Below are positions 59,931-64,000 of a stretch of DNA of 64,000 nucleotides, piece after piece. The notes below the pieces were generated by a model that searched no databases, had not been told where the DNA came from, and was given only the letters and a program-made list of their open reading frames with translations. This DNA comes from Zoogloea sp021286885 (GTDB lineage Bacteria; Pseudomonadota; Gammaproteobacteria; Burkholderiales; Rhodocyclaceae). The stretch lies in the NCBI RefSeq assembly GCF_041915215.1, contig NZ_JAYSBV010000011.1. The stretch is one strand, 5' to 3'. Position 1 is the stretch's first letter. Each line of letters opens with the position of its first letter. The translations under genes and the position numbers were made by a program.

Positions 59931-61025
59931 TTAACGCGCCAAGCCCACCGTTACCGGCCTTCCCGTTTTAGGATCCAAACCTTTGGCCTCGGCCATTTCG
60001 GCAATGCGCTCTTCAGTGGGTAAAGGAGGCGCTTTGCCAGATTCCCATTCCTTCAACCACTTGGGTTTTCCATCCCAGGGCGGGAGCTTGGCCGGTGGCA
60101 GGGGTACGATTTCGTCGATATCTTCAACGGTGGGGTTGAGGTAGGAATAGTTGTGAAGGAAGTCAGACAAAATCGCATAACGACGGGAACGCTCTTCGTC
60201 TTTGGCGAGGCCGAGGTAGTGTAAGTCTTTGTCTACAGATGGGGCGAAGAAGCTTTCTCTTAAAGCCAATGCACCTAGATTTTTCCCGTTTTTTGCGGAC
60301 AGATGATAGTAATGAACAGCCTTGGTAAACTCTTTTTCCTGTTTTAGGTCAATGGCGGTTTGAAAGGCTGCTTCTGCATGACCTTGGTCTGCGGCGCAGG
60401 CGATCATTGCACGACCAATATTAAACGTGGTGGCATGATCAATTCCCATCGAAAATAATATATCACCAATGTGGTATTGAGCATCTGGATTTCCCAGGTC
60501 GGCAGCTTTGCGCATATATTGCAAGGCTGATGCATCGTTGCCTTTGACGCCATAACCAGAGCCCAGTAATACGCCCATGTCGTAATACCCTTGAGGGATT
60601 CCGCGCTTGATCAAGTTTTGCGCCAAAGTCACAGGCAGGCGGATGTAGTCATCAGCATCGCTTTGGCCTCGTATCATCATGAGCGCAAGGTTGTGATTGG
60701 CTTTGTCATGCCCCCAGGCGGCTGAAATGCGGTACAGGCGTTCAATCTCAGGAAATTTGGTGGGGTCGTTTTTGAGTCGGTTGCGCTTATACAACCAGCG
60801 CGCATGCTTGAAGAGTTGCTCGGCTTCTGGGTCGCGAGGAGGGATGCGCTCGGCTTCGTAGGTGCAGGTAAAGGCGAGTTGATCTTCCAGGCTGCGGGGA
60901 ATGTCGGAAAATTCGGAGCTGGTCTTGGTCATGGCGGTCTTCTTGGCGGGGCGCCCTTCCTCGTGGGGGATGCGGTTGCAGGCGGCGATTGAAATGATCA
61001 GCAAAATAAGAAATCGTGACTTCAT
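59931..61025 (-). CDS. Sel1-repeat lipoprotein, putative T6SS immunity protein, copy 1 (effector-proximal)
   Basis: A 364-residue paralog. It has a different signal peptide from the other three (MKSRFLILLIISIAAC) but the same mature start NRIPHEEGRP. The ATG lies one base beyond the effector stop codon (TAA-C-ATG), so it is probably translationally coupled to the phospholipase D. That arrangement is typical of an effector and its cognate immunity protein. The variable region includes SFFAPSVDKDLHYLG. Confidence 0.85.
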   Translation of the reverse strand: MKSRFLILLIISIAACNRIPHEEGRPAKKTAMTKTSSEFSDIPRSLEDQLAFTCTYEAERIPPRDPEAEQLFKHARWLYKRNRLKNDPTKFPEIERLYRISAAWGHDKANHNLALMMIRGQSDADDYIRLPVTLAQNLIKRGIPQGYYDMGVLLGSGYGVKGNDASALQYMRKAADLGNPDAQYHIGDILFSMGIDHATTFNIGRAMIACAADQGHAEAAFQTAIDLKQEKEFTKAVHYYHLSAKNGKNLGALALRESFFAPSVDKDLHYLGLAKDEERSRRYAILSDFLHNYSYLNPTVEDIDEIVPLPPAKLPPWDGKPKWLKEWESGKAPPLPTEERIAEMAEAKGLDPKTGRPVTVGLAR

Positions 61026-61026
61026 G

Positions 61027-62988
61027 TTAGTCTAGGTCTGATTTTTTTGGATTGAATCTCAAAAATCCCTTCAGGGATGCTTTGGGTACTATGTTTTTTG
61101 ATTCATGACTTCGGTTTTCTGAAATAATAAAACCCCACTGATCAAAGGCATCCTTGCTATTTTCCTGCGCCCCCATCCCCTTCGTATGTATCCCCCACAA
61201 ATCCAGCCGTGCCTGTTTGGCAATAGCCCAATTGGTGTGGGCGATATTGAGTTCGCTGTCGACTTCCATGCTGCGGCTGTTGATGTTGGCGCTGCCCAGG
61301 ATCATGTAGGCGTCGTCCACCAGCATGAGCTTGCTGTGCACGTACACTTCGGGCCAGGGTACGCCGGCGGGGGTGTCTGGAGGGACGAGGGTGCAGATGT
61401 GGATTTTCAGGCCGGGGCGATCTTCGGGCTGCATGGCTTCGGCGATGCGCCGTTGGGCGTCCAGGTCTTTGGGGTTGGTGGAGGCGAGGGTATCGAGTTC
61501 TTTGCGCAGTTCATCTCTTTCCTGGGCGAGCTTTTTTTGTTGGGCCGTCAGTTCGTCGTAGCGTTTGAGGGCGGCTTCGGATTCTGGGCTTTTGCGGTTG
61601 CGAATGCTTTGGTAGGTGGCCAGGGCGGTTTTTTGGCTGGATTCGGCAATGCGCAGACGGTTTTCGTGTTGCTCCAGGGTTTTCTTTTCGATACGTGCTT
61701 GGGTTTCGACCCCTGGCATCGCATCGGCTCGGCCCAAATGACGCAGCATTTCGTGGGTTTTGACGGTGCCTGAGCCCAGGCCGGCATTGGAGCTATTGGT
61801 GACTACAAACACATACAATTGCCCGTGTTTGGCGGGGTCGCGGCCCTGGCCGGTTTGATTCGCGGCGGCATCCAGGATTTTTTGCGCCAGGGGTGGCCAG
61901 CGGAAATACTGGTTTTCGATGTAGATGTATTCGGTGGCGTTGTTGACGGCTTGCAGGTAAGCCTTTTTGATGTCTTCAGTTCTGTATTGGGGCTGGGTGC
62001 GTAGCACCTGCGCCTGGGTTTTTGCGCCCAGGGCTTCGCGCAAGGGGTATTGGATAAAATTGGGGACAGGCAGCGCTTCGCCGGTTTCCTTGGCCCAGGC
62101 AGCAGAAAAGTTGGAAAAAAGATTGCCGCAGACAGGGCCGGTGACACGGCTGGAAAGATCCTGGCGCGGAAGTGCGCCATTACGCCCGGTCGCAGCGGTT
62201 TTGGGCTTATAGGCGTGATCGCTGGTGTCCCAGTACTCGTCGAGCATGTTGTGCCCCATCACAAAGCCCACATGGTCGGCGGGGCTTTCGTGATCCACAA
62301 TCACCATTTTTTGATGGTGGCTGGGTGTTGCAGCAAGGAGCGCACGCATTTTGAGGGAGATGGTTTTGTCTTCATAGGACTGCCCGGCCAAATAAGATCT
62401 ATCATTTGGGGTGAAGCCACGCACCCGAAAAGCAAGATTTTTGACTTGCTCGTTGCCTATTAAGCTTTTGGCTTTTTTGATGATTTCCGGGGCAGGGGCG
62501 CGATCCTGGTCATAGCGACTGAACCAATCGGCATCGAGGGCGTTTTGCGCTGTACTTGACGTTGCAGGTACATCTTTGATCCCCACCATATAAGGCCCCG
62601 AGCGATTCGGGGTATTGGGCTCATCTACTGCAATCCCTGTCCCGCTTAGATAGGGTGAGGAACCGACGGTGTAGCACAGCACCCGCACCTTCACGCCTTG
62701 AGCGGCCTTTTGTTCGAGCAGGGTGCCGATGGGAGGGGATTTCCCATCGCGGATAAAATGCATGGAGGGCTGAAAGCCCCAGCAAATGATGCACACTGAT
62801 TTCTTGGCTTGGGCAATCGCTTCATGCACTGCACGAAAGGCGTTCTCGCCGTTGATGAGAAACTGAAATGTACTGTTCTGGGAGCGATATTCTGCGGGTG
62901 TCACAAACCAAGGCGGGGTGATGGTGCAGTGCAGGCCCTGATTCAGCGACACAGGGGTGACGATTGTTTTGGTGCTGGCGCGTTCCAT
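61027..62988 (-). CDS. Phospholipase D-type T6SS effector (Tle5 family)
   Basis: A 653-residue PLD-superfamily enzyme that hydrolyses phospholipids, likely delivered by type VI secretion. Two HKD motifs are present: HQKMVIVD (about 226) and HSKLMLVDDAYMILGSANINSRS (about 551). Between them an acidic/Lys-rich coiled-coil insertion (about 430-520; KRYDELTAQQKKLAQERDEL) interrupts the catalytic fold. There is no signal peptide, as expected for a T6SS cargo. The stop of vgrG precedes the ATG by two bases and the first immunity gene follows by one, so vgrG-effector-immunity is a tight operon. Resembles PldB of Pseudomonas aeruginosa. Confidence 0.9.
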   Translation of the reverse strand: MERASTKTIVTPVSLNQGLHCTITPPWFVTPAEYRSQNSTFQFLINGENAFRAVHEAIAQAKKSVCIICWGFQPSMHFIRDGKSPPIGTLLEQKAAQGVKVRVLCYTVGSSPYLSGTGIAVDEPNTPNRSGPYMVGIKDVPATSSTAQNALDADWFSRYDQDRAPAPEIIKKAKSLIGNEQVKNLAFRVRGFTPNDRSYLAGQSYEDKTISLKMRALLAATPSHHQKMVIVDHESPADHVGFVMGHNMLDEYWDTSDHAYKPKTAATGRNGALPRQDLSSRVTGPVCGNLFSNFSAAWAKETGEALPVPNFIQYPLREALGAKTQAQVLRTQPQYRTEDIKKAYLQAVNNATEYIYIENQYFRWPPLAQKILDAAANQTGQGRDPAKHGQLYVFVVTNSSNAGLGSGTVKTHEMLRHLGRADAMPGVETQARIEKKTLEQHENRLRIAESSQKTALATYQSIRNRKSPESEAALKRYDELTAQQKKLAQERDELRKELDTLASTNPKDLDAQRRIAEAMQPEDRPGLKIHICTLVPPDTPAGVPWPEVYVHSKLMLVDDAYMILGSANINSRSMEVDSELNIAHTNWAIAKQARLDLWGIHTKGMGAQENSKDAFDQWGFIISENRSHESKNIVPKASLKGFLRFNPKKSDLD

Positions 62989-62990
62989 GT

Positions 62991-64000
62991 TCAGTGCCCT
63001 TTGGTGATGGCTTGAAACAACGAATAGTGGTGCTGGCGCCCGGTTTCGGGGGCTTCTGTCTGACTGGCATCGGGGGCGGTGCCCTTGAACTCTTTATGAA
63101 ACCCCTGATTGGCCGGTTGCCCTTCAGCAGCATTGCTGAAATCCACCGAGACCGGAATCTGGTATTCCACGCCATTCGCCAGCACGAGCTTGTATTTCTG
63201 GATCAGGGTGGAGTGGTCTTTGATCAAGAGCTGGCCGCTTTCGTCTAATATCCCGGTCTCTTTGAGTGCGCCATCGGCATACAGGCTGTAGGGCATTCCC
63301 TTCCAGCCTGTCTTGGCACCCAAGGGGTTACGATCAAACTGAATGCTCAACGGAAACTTGGGGGCAGACTCGGGAAACGCCGGGCTGGCGGGGCTCAAGC
63401 TTTCACCCCCACTCAACGCATGTTTCGCCCCTTTGAAACTCACGGTTCCGGGGGCGTGCAGTTCAATTTTTCCGTCTTTGATCCGGATATACGCGCCGCC
63501 GCAGGTCAGCAAAACTTCCTGCTTGCCATTCAGCAACTGCTTGCCGCGCAGGCTGTTGATGTTCAGATCCTGATACGCCGTCAGCTCCATTTCCCCACCC
63601 TGGGCCTGCACCTGCACTTTTCCCTTGGCTGCAATCAATTTGATGGCCACCTTGTCTTTCACTCCCGCCACAAACAGGCTGATGTGTTGGCCTACGTTGT
63701 GCAGCCAACGGCGGCCGGTGGTGTGGTTGGTGTCGCGGTGGGTGACGAGGTTGAGATTGGCGCCCGCGCTCAGGGTGTGGCTTTGTTCGGTGAGGCTGGC
63801 GATGCCGGCGGGGGCGGAGAGGATTAATAGGGGCTGCTGGCCGGCTTGGTCTTGGGCGGTTTTGCCTTCTTTATCGGTATTGCTGCCGGCTTCCCAGGCG
63901 CGCAGGGCGTCCACTTGGTGCTGGAGGTGGCCGGTGGGTTTTTTGCCTTGGGGGGTGTTGTCGGGGGAGATGGCTTCGGGGCCGGTTTCGAGGGTGTCGG
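62991..64000 (-). CDS. VgrG type VI spike protein, C-terminal part (runs off window)
   Basis: The frame is open from the right edge of the window to a stop at 62991. It encodes the DUF2345-type region of VgrG (TLSAGANLNLVTHRDTNHTTGRRWLHNVGQHISLFV; QVQAQGGEMELTAYQDLNINSLRGKQLLN), then a C-terminal extension (about the last 100 residues) with PLSIQFDRNPLGAKTGWKGMPYSLYADG and GILDESGQLLIKDHS, which looks like a transthyretin/Ig-like module. Such extensions on VgrG bind lipase effectors. The N-terminal gp27/gp5-like part lies beyond the window. A GTG at 63914 is only an internal codon. Confidence 0.88.
   Translation of the reverse strand, partial: DTLETGPEAISPDNTPQGKKPTGHLQHQVDALRAWEAGSNTDKEGKTAQDQAGQQPLLILSAPAGIASLTEQSHTLSAGANLNLVTHRDTNHTTGRRWLHNVGQHISLFVAGVKDKVAIKLIAAKGKVQVQAQGGEMELTAYQDLNINSLRGKQLLNGKQEVLLTCGGAYIRIKDGKIELHAPGTVSFKGAKHALSGGESLSPASPAFPESAPKFPLSIQFDRNPLGAKTGWKGMPYSLYADGALKETGILDESGQLLIKDHSTLIQKYKLVLANGVEYQIPVSVDFSNAAEGQPANQGFHKEFKGTAPDASQTEAPETGRQHHYSLFQAITKGH

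Larger units (their letters stand above)
56502..61025 (-). repeat. Four-unit tandem gene array, period 1145 bp
   Basis: Unit starts at 57641, 58786 and 59931 are exactly 1145 bp apart; the terminal unit (56502) is 6 bp shorter. Each intergenic spacer is 50 bp and nearly identical in sequence. The constant period and conserved ends with a variable middle point to recent tandem duplication followed by local change or exchange. Confidence 0.9.

Overview
The window is high-GC DNA from a nitrogen-fixing betaproteobacterium. The nearest match I can suggest is a Rhodocyclales-type diazotroph (Azospira, Dechloromonas or Azoarcus relatives). This rests on a nifLA / Rnf / nifB cluster of the Azotobacter-Pseudomonas stutzeri-Azoarcus type, a ccoNOQP-ccoG-fixH respiratory cluster, a PHA synthase, and betaproteobacterial-looking housekeeping proteins. 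The genus is an inference from gene content. No rRNA, tRNA, CRISPR array, insertion sequence or prophage was seen.

Layout. 1-3.6 kb holds the tail of a WxPGxW-repeat protein and a leftward signalling cassette (PAS histidine kinase, stand-alone receiver, receiver-GGDEF-EAL protein). 3.7-5.3 kb is a COG2509-type FAD protein. 5.4-10.8 kb is a leftward nif operon: nifB, a 2[4Fe-4S] ferredoxin, nifO, a flavodiiron protein, a [2Fe-2S] ferredoxin, a Shethna FeSII-like protein and draG. It lies behind a sigma-54 promoter with two NifA sites. 11-14.4 kb holds nhaR, a Tim44-domain protein, a Fur-like box with a small hydrophobic ORF and a strong terminator, and a second type of ribosomal protein S4. 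14.5-17.8 kb is nifLA. 18-25 kb is a leftward rnfABCDGEH operon followed by an RseC-like gene and an uncharacterised gene; it also has a sigma-54 promoter and NifA site.

25.5-31.4 kb is a rightward cbb3 oxidase cluster (ccoNOQP, ccoG, fixH, two small membrane proteins) behind an FNR/ANR box. Then come an FNR-controlled universal stress protein, phaC, a hypoxanthine-DNA glycosylase, an HD-GYP response regulator and two MltR-family paralogs. 37-46 kb is core metabolism: ETF-quinone oxidoreductase, a thioesterase, acetoacetyl-CoA synthetase, pyrG-kdsA-eno-ftsB. 46-56 kb is accessory: an aminotransferase, a PNPOx-like protein, a GST with divergent LysR, a lipoprotein, and a TonB receptor divergent from a LysR protein with two DNA-binding domains, then an MFS exporter. 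56.5-64 kb is a type VI secretion effector island: the VgrG C-terminus, a phospholipase D effector and four tandem Sel1-type lipoproteins that are probably immunity proteins.

How the genes fit together. NifL-NifA senses redox and nitrogen status. NifA with sigma-54 should switch on both nifB (FeMo-co synthesis) and Rnf (low-potential electrons for nitrogenase). The nifB operon also carries proteins that fit oxygen and redox protection of nitrogenase. The neighbouring cbb3 oxidase, under FNR, supplies respiration at low oxygen. The same low-oxygen logic appears twice more, in the FNR-type promoter of usp and in polymer storage by PhaC.
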